In this document: positions 54,550-64,000 of the stretch, piece by piece
Position numbering within the stretch: the stretch's first letter is position 1
Layout of the letters: the number at the start of each line of letters is the position of its first letter
Origin: Nemophila menziesii
Lineage: Eukaryota; Streptophyta; Magnoliopsida; Boraginales; Hydrophyllaceae
NCBI GenBank assembly: GCA_029959085.1
Contig: JARWIR010000002.1
Location: 45,752,233 to 45,816,232, forward strand
Reading direction: 5' to 3'
Length of the DNA stretch: 64,000 bases
Translations under genes and position numbers: made by a program
The notes under the pieces: generated by a model
What the model was told of the DNA's origin: nothing
The model's input: the letters and a program-made list of their open reading frames with translations, nothing else
Databases searched by the model: none

Positions 54550-56332
54550 TTGTCATTTAATCAATTTCCCAAGCCTCTCATTTAGCTACTGAATTGACGC
54601 ATATACGATTGACTTCATTATGGATGGTTCCACCCTAGTTTTTGATGGTTATCGATGCAATGCTATAAGGAACCCATAAATTTGTGAAAGATGCATTGAT
54701 ATGCCAATAGATCTTGTTCTCATCTTGATTAATCCATTCTTAGAGAGAGAGAGATTGTTGAAAGTTCCTCTTCCGCGCAATCTTGAGTTTGATTAATCAT
54801 CAAATCAAGATTTTCGAACAATTCCTTAGTGAGGTTGTTCATTTTTAGATTAATTTCATTCGGTTCCATCTTTATCTACCCTTTCTAATCCACATAGTAC
54901 AAATGATATAAGACGTTATGATTTTAGAATAACATCTATTTTTTGTAAACCCCATAAAATTTTAATTATCCATTCAAAAAATTCATACCTGATTTCTATG
55001 GGTCTTGATTTTAATTGTCGAGGAGGCCCGGACAACGAAATTAAAAAGGTAGTATAAAAGAAGGTGTTTGACTATCTATGATTCATGACCACACAATCAT
55101 GTTCTTTGTAGCATATCCATCCAAAAATCCAAATTCTTTGTAGCATGTCAACCCAAAAATTCATGTTCTTTGCAACATTTTTCACAATATACAATTCATG
55201 GATCTTTTGCAGCATGTCCATCCAAATTCCAATTTTTTTATGGGATATTTTATTTCCAAAACATGTTCCATATTCCTAGGTTAACAATATATTTCCCATT
55301 TGGAGGATGATATTTACTTCATTGTTCATCACAACCAAGTCATGATTGCCATATGTGGTCATGTATGCACCATTCTTCCGTGTTACCAAATAATTTTTCT
55401 TCTTGATCTGGTTGAAACATTGGAATATTGCATAGGAGATGAAAATATTTGTCGGATTAATTTAATAATGAAATTACCATTAAAGAGTTGAGTAACGATG
55501 GAAAATAAGCATCTTTCTGGTCTTTCAAGCAGGAAAGGACCATTTGTCCACTTATGTTCTAAATATTTGTATTCGTTTCCAATTTTAATAAAGCATTCTT
55601 TTTTTTAAACTGAAGACCATGAAAAATTCTAGCCCAACTCCATGATATCTTTGCCTTTTATTTTTGCATCCCAAAAAGAGGAGTTTGGAAGTAAAGACCT
55701 CTAAGGTCTTTTCCACTAACGAAATGGATTTTAAGAATCCTTTACGCTTTATTGGCTAAAAGGGTTGTGTTCAAGATCGATAGTTGGTCTAGAGGTTAGA
55801 CTACTCCGCATAGACCAAGAGGTCCTAGGATCGAATCTTACCGAAGTCAAAATGATTCCGAATCCAAAGTGGCTCTCATATGTATTAAAAAATTGTGTTC
55901 ATTTTTGAAAATCCGATAAAGAAATACCTCTATAAGATTTAAAAAATTGCAACCAAACTTGCAAGTTTCCTGCAAAGAATTTTTGGAAATTCAAAAACAG
56001 ACATCCCATAATTTGGAACTGCTTTGAGAACAACTTAAATCAGAAGTTCTTTCCCACCATTATATAATATGGTTGAACCCCAATAGAATTTTTTTGTGAG
56101 GAGTCGATATTTGATATAAAATTGATATTCTCCGACTTTGGTCTAATGATACTAACGGGGATTCCTAAGTACTCACTATTAGAATTGATTACTCTGCTGA
56201 CGTACCTTGATGATTCAGGATAACGATTATTCAGGATAACGATGAGACCTTCGGTCATGATAAAAAAATAGAAGTAGGTACAGGGGATACCCTTGTTTGA
56301 TTCCTTGTTGCATAGCCTTTTAACTGAAGTGG
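54550..56332 (-). mobile_element. L1-type LINE C relic, split by a SINE
   Basis: Minus-strand ORF2, read from high to low coordinates: MQQGIKQGYPLY (the QGDPLSP block, about 56310-56270), EYLGIPVSIIRPKSENINFI (about 56180-56110), VVLKAVPNYGMSVFEFPKIL (about 56035-55960), a SINE insertion, then WSWARIFHGLQF (about 55645-55605), IRQIFSSPMQYSNV and a KIIW-HG segment (about 55465-55360), and a weak RNase H start HINASF near 54690. Numerous stops and shifts are present. The FADD active site is missing. Confidence 0.82.
55765..55901 (+). mobile_element. Complete short SINE with target-site duplication
   Basis: TTGTGTTCA at 55765-55773 and 55893-55901 flank a 119-bp body (55774-55892). The body has box A TGGTCTAGAGGTTAG at 55785-55799 and box B GGATCGAATC at 55828-55837, and ends in an A-rich tail tgtattaaaaaa. 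This is the full structure of a tRNA-derived SINE. It interrupts LINE C. It is not a tRNA gene: the acceptor stem does not pair, and it has poly(A) and TSDs. Confidence 0.85.
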
Positions 56333-57310
56333 TGTACAACAGTGCACAAATTTATTAAAATGCATTTAAGCCCTTAATAACTTAATTAAGTCAAAGAGGG
56401 GCCTAATCCATTTTACTCTCTATATAAGGCTTATTAGACCTATCATTACACTTCAATATTTTAAAAGAGAGAGAAAGTCAGAACGCTTGGAAGCAAAGGA
56501 GATGAAGACGGAGAAGTCTTTCTTCTTCAACAACAGCTCAAAACATTCCAATTAGGTTCATTTCAGTTGTATATCTGTTCTACAAATTATGATTTTAATT
56601 AATTGTATTTATTATCTTTATTGAGATAAACCTTAAATACTTGAGAATCGCGATATGGGGAAAACCCAAGTTTTCTAATTTGATGATTTTCTGAATTTGG
56701 GGTTATTTAATTCAAATTAAGTTGAAGTATTTTGTATTGACTATATTCTTCTGTTTATTTATTATCAATAACTTAGCTAATTAGAATTAGGTTTTAGTAA
56801 TTAGGTTATTCATTAGTGGCGACGATCATCCGGAAGGGAGGGTCTAATTACAGAACTAGAATATAGATGCCTAGTGCCCGTTATTGATCCTGGCGATCTT
56901 AACTGACCACGTAGCCAATTAGGTAAAATCTTAATTATTCAAAACTAGCTTATAGTCACCCTGATGGGCTAAGTAATACCGTAGGATAGCTCCTTAGTCT
57001 ACCCTGATGGGAGTTAGATAGATATTAGAGTCTGACTAATATTAAAATACTGTTTACTCTAAAATGAAAGCATTAGATTGTTAACTTTGGTGATTATCTA
57101 GCAAGACTCAAGTATATCTCTCGTATTTGCGTAATCTACTTAGTTTAATTTAGTTTACTCAATATTCTTGCGTTAATAGTTATAAACTCAAAACTAAAAC
57201 AAAAATCTCTATTTTTATTTACATTTGAATTATTCTACTTTCTAAATGAACATTTAAGTCTAATCTAGGAATCCATGTGGAGACGTAAACCATGTATTAT
57301 TTATCTATTA
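56333..57310 (+). repeat. Probable gypsy LTR relic
   Basis: Non-coding DNA with a TATA box CTATATAAGGC at about 56420-56430, followed by a leader rich in gagagag and agaag, and a mid-part with ccggaagggaggg, gtagccaattaggtaaa and repeated ccctgatggg. This composition parallels the gypsy LTRs of this window (ccgaaag, gcctaactagatag). It probably starts TGTACAAC at about 56333 and ends near 57300. No partner or TSD was found, so the limits are uncertain. Confidence 0.4.
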
Positions 57311-57369
57311 CTTGAAATGACCCATAAACTTTAGTCGCTTCTCTTCTTTAGTGTTGAATTTATATCACA

Positions 57370-60215
57370 CTCTAGGAGCGACCAATATGTGATTTTAAAC
57401 CTATTTATTGTGTCAATTTTGGTTATAAGATTATTTTTGAGATCTTGGCTAATAGATTGTAGGAGTATATGGGATACGTTGGTATCACCAAAGAAGACAT
57501 ACTTTATTAAAGGACACAAAATTCATGACAATATTATTGCTGCTCAATAAGTGTCTTAGTACATAAAAAAGAAACAAAATTATCTGGTCAATTAAAAGCT
57601 ATCAAGTTAGAGATGGCCAAGGCTATGACTAGGGCTGTGACTTTATTATCATAATTTTAAAGCGAGTAGAATTTAATGATACTTTGAGAAATTTGATTTA
57701 TAATTGCATCTCAACTGTTTCTTTTAACCTGAATCCCAAAGGGGGACGACTACCGTGGTTTATGCCCGAACCGAGGTTACACTAAGGTGACTTGTTGTTC
57801 CTGTTCTTGTTCTATAAATGACAGAGTCTCTAATTACAAAATTCAGAATCTAGGGAATATCTAGGCATGCCCTTATGTCACAAGCGATCAAAGGTTGATG
57901 ACACTTGCGTGGTATGGATAAATTGTTTGATGAAGCTCAAGGTTGGAAGGCTCGTTTATTGTCCAGGGGAGGCAAAGAAGTTTTGATCAAAGCAATTATG
58001 TAAGCTATTATAGCCTATGCGATATCAGTCTTTTCAATTCCAACTTAATTTTGCAAGAAAATGACTAGTAAAGTGGAGAACTCTTGGTGACATTCAGTAG
58101 AACGTGATAAAAAACATTGGGTAGCATGGGAGAAATTGGCAGTGAGTCAATGATGGAGGTTTTCGAGACTTTAAACATATGAATACAACATTATTGGCAG
58201 CCTAATCATTGCATATTATTGAAAAACCGAACTCTTTAGTGGCCAGACTTCTAGAAGGTATTTGTTTTCCTAAATCGTCTTTTATAGATGTCAAACTGCG
58301 ACAGGAAAGATCATGGTCAAGGGCACATATCCTAGATGGACAATATTTTCTCTAGGAGAATGGTATTTATCAAATTAATAACTGCGAGTCTACTTATGTT
58401 TGGAGTAAACGGTGGTTAGATGTTCCATGTTTTTTAGCCAAGCCTCCGCACTCTGACGTGCAAATGATGTCCCAGCTCATACGCGATAAATAGAATACTT
58501 GAAACAAGGAAATTTTAGATGACCTATTTCTGACCCATATGATTTTTCAAATTATACAGATTAGCATCTTGCATAGCAATAGAGCAGATTACTTTATTTG
58601 GCCGCTTTCCACTACAGGGGAATATTATACTAAGAGGGGTTACCATGTGCTCTCTAACCGTGCTCAAGAGAGTGCACCGCCTCGTCAAGGGCCAACGAGG
58701 ACTTCAACGCGAAGGTATGCCATCTTGTTTGGAAGTCTAATATACCTACTAAAATGTGTATTTTTTCTTAGGAATGTTATAAAAATGTGCTTTTAACAGC
58801 GCGTAACTTGAAACAAAGCCACTATGTGAAGAATGACAACTGTTATTGGTATCCAAAGGATAATGAGTCTATGGTTCATTTGTGTTTGTTTTGTTCCATT
58901 AGAATGCTTATATGGGCAGGGACCTTCAGATTTAGATTGATCATAACATGTATGAAAATGCTGGGTGATGGGATCTTAATATCACCAAGTCTTTTGAGCA
59001 AGGAGTGAGGATGTTAGAGTTGTGATAGCATATGTCATGTTCATGGTTTGGAATATTTGGAAGGATTAGATACAAGCATTACGTGAAAAAGTCAACATTG
59101 GCGTGCAAATAGTGATCTTTATCTGGAAATATTATGTTTGTGTGTGATTCTTCATTTCCCATCTCGTGGAGTCTACAAGGATTGGATACTAAAAATTCAT
59201 AAATCAAATGTTATTCGTCTTTCACATCCGTATTCTTTGTTCTGTTCGTCGGCTATCAAGGTATAACATTACCTTTAGCAGGTAGGTGTATACCATAGCA
59301 AGGCAAGACCCATAACCAGCAAAAGCTAAAAAAGTCAACACCAGTGGTAATTTAAAAACTTGTCAGATGTGAATATAGAGACTCTCTTTTCATATTTTTT
59401 GTCAATCTTACAACATATTTACAAACTTAAAACTCATGACAAAACTATTTAAAGTACAATCTTAATATCTGTAAAAATAATTTATATATATATTTAAAAT
59501 AAGTAATCAACGTATTATATATATTTTTAATAATTAGTATAAAATCTTAGAATTAGATGTTATTACTCTATTAGTGTTGGCAATGTTTTGAAAATTCTAA
59601 TTTAACAATGAGTTTTTAAATTAAGTATTTGAATGTAAGACCTTTATCCTATATTGGATCCAATATTAACATCATAACTATTAATTATATTTATAAAACA
59701 TATATATGTATCATAATATGATTAGTATTGAACCATCCAATATTGGATGACATTATTTTTTTAATTTTTAAATCTAAGTTTAAAGACCTAAAATAAGATT
59801 AATGATGGGTATCACCAATAAAAGCAATCACCTATGATATAGATTTGGTGGTCCCGTCATACTGTTTCTTGTTCTAGGCTAATACCCATCATTACTCCTA
59901 AAATAAAAATCTCACTAGTCTTGCTCTAAGAATGCTAAAGTCTCAACAGAGGCCTTTTAGAAACTTGCATTATTGTTCGAGATTTGCGAGAGTCGAGGGT
60001 GACAATTGAGAGTGATTGCCTTCAAGTCATGCAATTTCTAAAGAAGAGGCTGTTTATTTCTAACCCCATAATTTGTAATATTATTAAGAGTATTTATTTT
60101 GTAGTTGAAACTTGTAATCCAATTTTTTGATGGGTAGCCAAACATAAGTTGAATGACAATATAGAAGGATAGTGTGTACGCACATACCCAAAGTAGGCTA
60201 GTTGAAATAATAAAA
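57370..60215 (+). mobile_element. L1-type LINE D relic
   Basis: Plus-strand ORF2: RPICDFKPIYCVNFGYKII and ILANRL (RT start, about 57380-57460), IKLEMAKAMT (about 57610-57640), then after a deletion WKARLLSRGGKEVLIKAIM (about 57940-58000), a zf-RVT part FIWPLSTTGEYYTKRGYHVL (58580-58650) and VKNDNCYWYP (about 58827-58856), and RNase H pieces at 59950-60170 (VTIESDCLQVMQFLKKRL and FWWVAKHKLNDNIEG). It lacks the RT active site and has many stops. 59275-59920 is an interruption without LINE sequence, possibly an old insertion. Confidence 0.85.
59798..59896. repeat. Inverted repeat, MITE-like hairpin
   Basis: TAATGATGGGTAT at 59800-59812 and ATACCCATCATTA at 59882-59894 are perfect inverted copies. 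The pairing can be extended weakly outward (aaaataagat / attttatttta). It lies inside the non-LINE interruption of LINE D. Confidence 0.7.
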
Positions 60216-63009
60216 AACAAAACATTTCCTTCGCGAATACGCTAATTTGTAATAACGGTTTATTTTAATGAGTATTATTTGAAAAAAATAAAAAACATAA
60301 TAGAGCACCATAGATAGAAGGTCGGTGATATCTTTTGAAGACAAATGAATGTTGTTTAAAAATAAGTGTATCGATGTGTCCGAGCAAAAAAAAAGTGTAT
60401 CGATGTGTGTGTTGCTGCTTAACTGCTAGCATTATTTCTGATCATAGTTATTGTTGTTAAGAGCAAATGCATGTGTAATCATCGAGGTCAACGTGTCCCT
60501 TCCTTATCAAGTTTTTTTTTTGTTCGAAATATTCCTTATCAAGTTTGGCTATGACTCATTTATTACTTTCTTACATTGAGAAAGTAGTTCTTAATTATGT
60601 TGATATGTAAATGCCGATTTTGTATATAGATAGCCAATTAGTTCATTTTATTTTAAAAAACAAAACACTGGTGTTTGAAAAATGTGCTAAGAATGGTTTC
60701 GAGTTAAAGTGGTTCAAAAAAGAAAATAGGAAGGTTTACAATAATTTGTAATGTAATTAAATGGGAAGGGGAATTGTTTGACAAAAAAAGGGGGGAATTA
60801 AACACTCAAATAACATTTTTTTCTTAAGGAGTAAAGAAGAAGCTAATCTCTCAATTATAGATTTGAGAACTAGTATCATAAATCAAAATAAGAAACTCAA
60901 AATAAGAAACTCCAATTAAGAGGTTTAGTAATTAGAGCTAGTGGTATAACAAAATTATAATAAATATTTAGAATGCTATAATTAGAGTCTGGAAATGTAT
61001 AGACCAAAAAAATTATATTCTTCACCATTATAATTTCTGCTTCAACAATTAGAGGGTGGAAATGTATGAATAAAAAAGGATTATTGCCCAAGAAATACCT
61101 CAACTTAGAATTAATTCTCTCTCATCCCAATCATATATTTTTCTTTTTACTTTTTTCCCATAAAAAGAGTCGATTAAGTTATGAGAAGCTTCCCATAACT
61201 TAAACTTTGAGTAATGGGAAGCTTTGCTTTACTCAAACTTTGTGTAATGGGAAGTTTCCATTAGTCGTTGTTCTTTAAAAAAGACGGTGCTTTTTATGGA
61301 CAAGGGTATAAGGTGGCAAGTGTCTATCGGGCATTAACCCAAAAAAATTATATTCCTAGTATGACATTTTCTTTTTCAACTGTTTATCAAATCAGTTAAC
61401 AAGTTCCAAGCGTGACCACTTACGATTGTAATAATACATCTATGACTAACTTGTTAATATTATCAATATACATCCATCATTAACATGTTTGTATTATTAA
61501 TGTATCAAGTATCAAGTTTCAATTTGATTATCTATTAGTATTTACCACACTTGTTGAAAGTTCTTTCATAATAATACATACATCACTAAGTTGTTAGTAT
61601 CATTAATATATCAAGTATCTAGATTGAATATGATTGTCTATTTACAGCACTTGTTAAAAGTTTGTTGAGTCTTAATAGTATAAAGGATATGGGCGTTACT
61701 CTCCTCTACGTTTTTGGAGAAAATTTGTCTCATGTTTAATTGAACATTTTTAGGGATTCATTATTTGTTGTAATATCAATTTGTATAGGGTCTATCTTCT
61801 TATTATTAGATAAGTAATAATTTCTAATACCGGTCCTTAATATCAAGAATGACGATCAACCATTTATTAAACTTGCTTGTAGACTCTTCTTAATTAAACC
61901 TCTCATAGCAGTTGCATGCGCAAATATTTAAATAGTAAATGTCTGTAATTTCAACCTATATATTAAAAGGTTTACAAGGCACCATTGTTATATTTTGAAT
62001 TATTCTCTTTAGTAAGAGCCCTTCTTGCAAGCTTTTTAAAGATTTCTTTTGAACTTTTGAAGATATATATTCAAGATTTATATAGTAGATTATATGATAT
62101 CTGGTGGTTTAAAGGATTTAAAAGGAACATAATCATATTCGACCAGATACATTATCATATTATACTGTGTCTATTAATAGTATGAACTCCATTGTTAACA
62201 TAGTCTGAATAAAGAATATTATTAGTCGAAATATCATACTGGAAGTATAAAAAATGATACAAAGTTTCATACCATATAATTATAGATAAAATGACTTGTA
62301 ACCATCATTGGAAGGGTCTTACGAGTTTTTAGATTCCCTGGATTACGGAAAGAGTTCCTTGTATTAATATACAGGGTTTATCCTGTATCTAAAGATACCT
62401 TATAATATTAAAATTCAAATAATCTTTCACTTTAAATATTTTAAAAAAATAATATTTTACTTTGAATATGAAAAAAACACAAATAATAAATAGAGTTTTG
62501 TACAAATATTAGCTAAAATCTTATGGTTATGATATTCAAATGCATAATAAAATCTGTGAATAATTTATCAAACAATCAATTAATACTTTAAAATATGAAA
62601 ATAATTAAAATATAACTGAATTAAAATTCATGACCTGCTCGTGAAATTTCCAATGTGTGTGCATAGATCTCTCTACGAAATGTTAATGTGTCAATATACA
62701 CATATCGTCCAACGCGACGAACCTGAATGACAACCTATTAATATACAATATATAGATAATTGGTACATAATTCATATATGATACATATTAATTTTTAATT
62801 TATGAGAAATTTTACCTTGTGATTGAAATTCTATATAGCTAAGCGTTTTTCATTAAGTTATTTTTCATGATTATCTTCTAATGCTACAAACATAACTAAA
62901 ATTAACTATTATTCTAAGACGACGAACATACATTTGAAAAATATAATTTTATGTAAGAGTTTGTATTGTCTAACTTGTGGATATTGTAACTATTATAATT
63001 CCTCCTCGA
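60216..63009. other. AT-rich stretch, no gene recognised
   Basis: Contains two micro-insertions with direct repeats (60364-60408 and 60500-60546), an inverted motif gaagcttcccat / atgggaagcttt at about 61183-61232, and a tandem duplication at 61471-61675. The frames at 60897, 61985 and others have no recognisable content. Confidence 0.5.
61471..61675. repeat. Tandem duplication, about 110-bp unit
   Basis: Two imperfect units share catca(t/c)taa, attaat(g/a)tatcaagtatc, gattatctatta or gattgtctattta, and cacttgtt(g/a)aaag in the same order. A partial earlier unit starts at about 61432. No function is apparent. Confidence 0.65.
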
Positions 63010-64000
63010 CCTATGCAGTATCGATTATGGGTAGAATTATGAAGAATAAGATGGGATAGCAAACCGCGAGAACACTAAGTCAAATTCCAAAAAAAGGTAC
63101 ATTACAGTTAGATAGTGCTATTGCCATAGATGCAAAAATATCTTTGATGAAAACTTAACTTAAAATTACATTCAAGCATCAAATAAAACAACTTACATTA
63201 GATATCAAGGGTTTCCAAGGTAGAAGACCTGGGGTAAACGTTTGCACAAAAATCTTATGTGTTTTTAAATTGTGGAGCGAATGATCATGAGTGGGAAAGT
63301 TATCAAAGCAATCCAGAGTCTGTGATGTTCGTGTCGAGGTAATTATAATTCAAATGGACAAGGCCATGGTCAACAAAACCAAAACCATCCAGGTTTCCAA
63401 TACTTAAATCTGAATAGGGCCGCAAATCTGAATTATTCATACTAATCGCAACCCTAAGGAAATAATTACCAACCATGACCACGAAATCAATACCAATAAG
63501 GAAATCAAACATCAAAGCAACCCATAAAAGATTCTTATGCATAGAATCTAAATCAAAAAGCCTTGTCTTCTCATACTTAAGAAGGAGCAAAGAGTTACAT
63601 AAATTTGACATTGCAAACACTTGTGTCCATGGAACAAAAGTGTCAACAAGATCAATAAGCTAACAATGCAAGAATGAACGAGCAATCGGCTACGTTCGAA
63701 AATCAATTATCTCAAATGGAGAAACAGTTAAATCAGCGTCCACAAGGACAACTACCAAGTAATACAAAGATTCCTTGACATATTGAAGATTGTAAGGCAA
63801 TTTCTCTAAGGAGTTGGAAGAAAATACCACCACCTCCTTTCTCTATCATGAAGGAAATAGAGACAATTGTTAAGTCAAAGAAGGTAAGGGATGTGGTTGA
63901 AAGAGAAGTGGAACCAGATGTAGAGGAAGATGACACTGATAAGACATTAGGAGAGCAAAGGAAGAAAGTTGTAGTAGTGGAAGAAAATCATCCCCTCCAT
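63010..64000 (+). pseudogene. Athila-type gypsy gag, degenerate and cut by the window end
   Basis: Plus-strand reading with many stops: KKGTLQLDSAIAIDAKISL (about 63095-63150), then CGANDHEWESYQSNPESVMF (63270-63330), a decayed CX2CX4HX4C zinc knuckle with the NPESV block typical of Athila Gag, then NSNGQGHGQQNQNHPGFQY. Farther on comes FENQLSQMEKQLNQRPQGQL with PSNTKIP (63690-63775) and DCKAISLRSWKK, which match the Athila ENQ-SQM, RPQG-LPSNT and AITLRSGK motifs. The charged region to 64000 leads toward protease outside the window. It is another gypsy element in opposite orientation to elements 1 and 2. Confidence 0.85.

Noticed and set aside
55785..55837. tRNA gene candidate
   Set aside because: It has a SINE tail and target-site duplications and no cloverleaf closure.
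63303..63620. Minus-strand open frame of 105 codons with hydrophobic character
   Set aside because: The plus strand of the same DNA reads as a decayed Athila gag with its zinc-knuckle block, so the minus frame is a shadow.

Overview
This is nuclear DNA of a flowering plant, most likely a eudicot. The sequence is AT-rich, exons are split by GT..AG introns, the recognisable cellular genes are plant families (RLCK-VII/PBL kinase, D-type cyclin, ITPK, TOM1-like membrane protein, PP2C), and the rest is plant transposon families. I found no gene that looks intact. The window is a layered transposon graveyard between and inside broken gene copies. The species cannot be told from the sequence.

Layout. 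1-1540 is one copy of a segmental duplication (L1 RNase H scrap, tRNA-derived SINE, first exon of a PBL kinase); the second copy is at 39279-40745, where the kinase runs on to 42685, and a third, older kinase copy is at 35095-35640. 1925-16718 is a nest: an Athila/Tat-type Ty3/gypsy element on the minus strand (gag 6636 down to a truncated integrase at 1925) whose 5' LTR is split at 7737/16179 by a second, related gypsy element (7738-16173, LTRs of 1533 bp, TSD GAGGG). The second element has gag and protease but no RT, and its protease runs in frame into what looks like an integrase tail. The outer gypsy element itself sits in the RNase H of a Ty1/copia relic (16719 onward). A PP2C exon relic follows at 18700-18896.

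20290-24600 is an L1-type LINE on the minus strand with an internal RT/RNase H deletion and copied LTR filler DNA at its 3' border. 25733-31238 holds two nested arrays of CACTA-like subterminal repeats, with a captured cyclin D exon and a Mutator-like MITE (29530-30787). 31.2-39 kb is AT-rich and mostly featureless apart from the third kinase copy.

43190-45340 is a second LINE, split by a related Mutator-like MITE with a clean 9-bp TSD. 45890-46935 is a small non-autonomous LTR element of TRIM type. 47274-48747 is a solo gypsy LTR (TSD CTTAT). 49124-53766 may be a Helitron-like segment; it carries ITPK and TOM1-like exon remnants in the same orientation. 54550-56332 and 57370-60215 are two more LINE relics; the first is split by a complete SINE with TSD. 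The window ends inside a degenerate Athila-type gag (63010-64000).

Nothing here forms a working pathway. The main interest is in how the elements are nested, what they captured, and small repair or retroposition scars. All alignments were made by eye; percent identities and family names need database searches.
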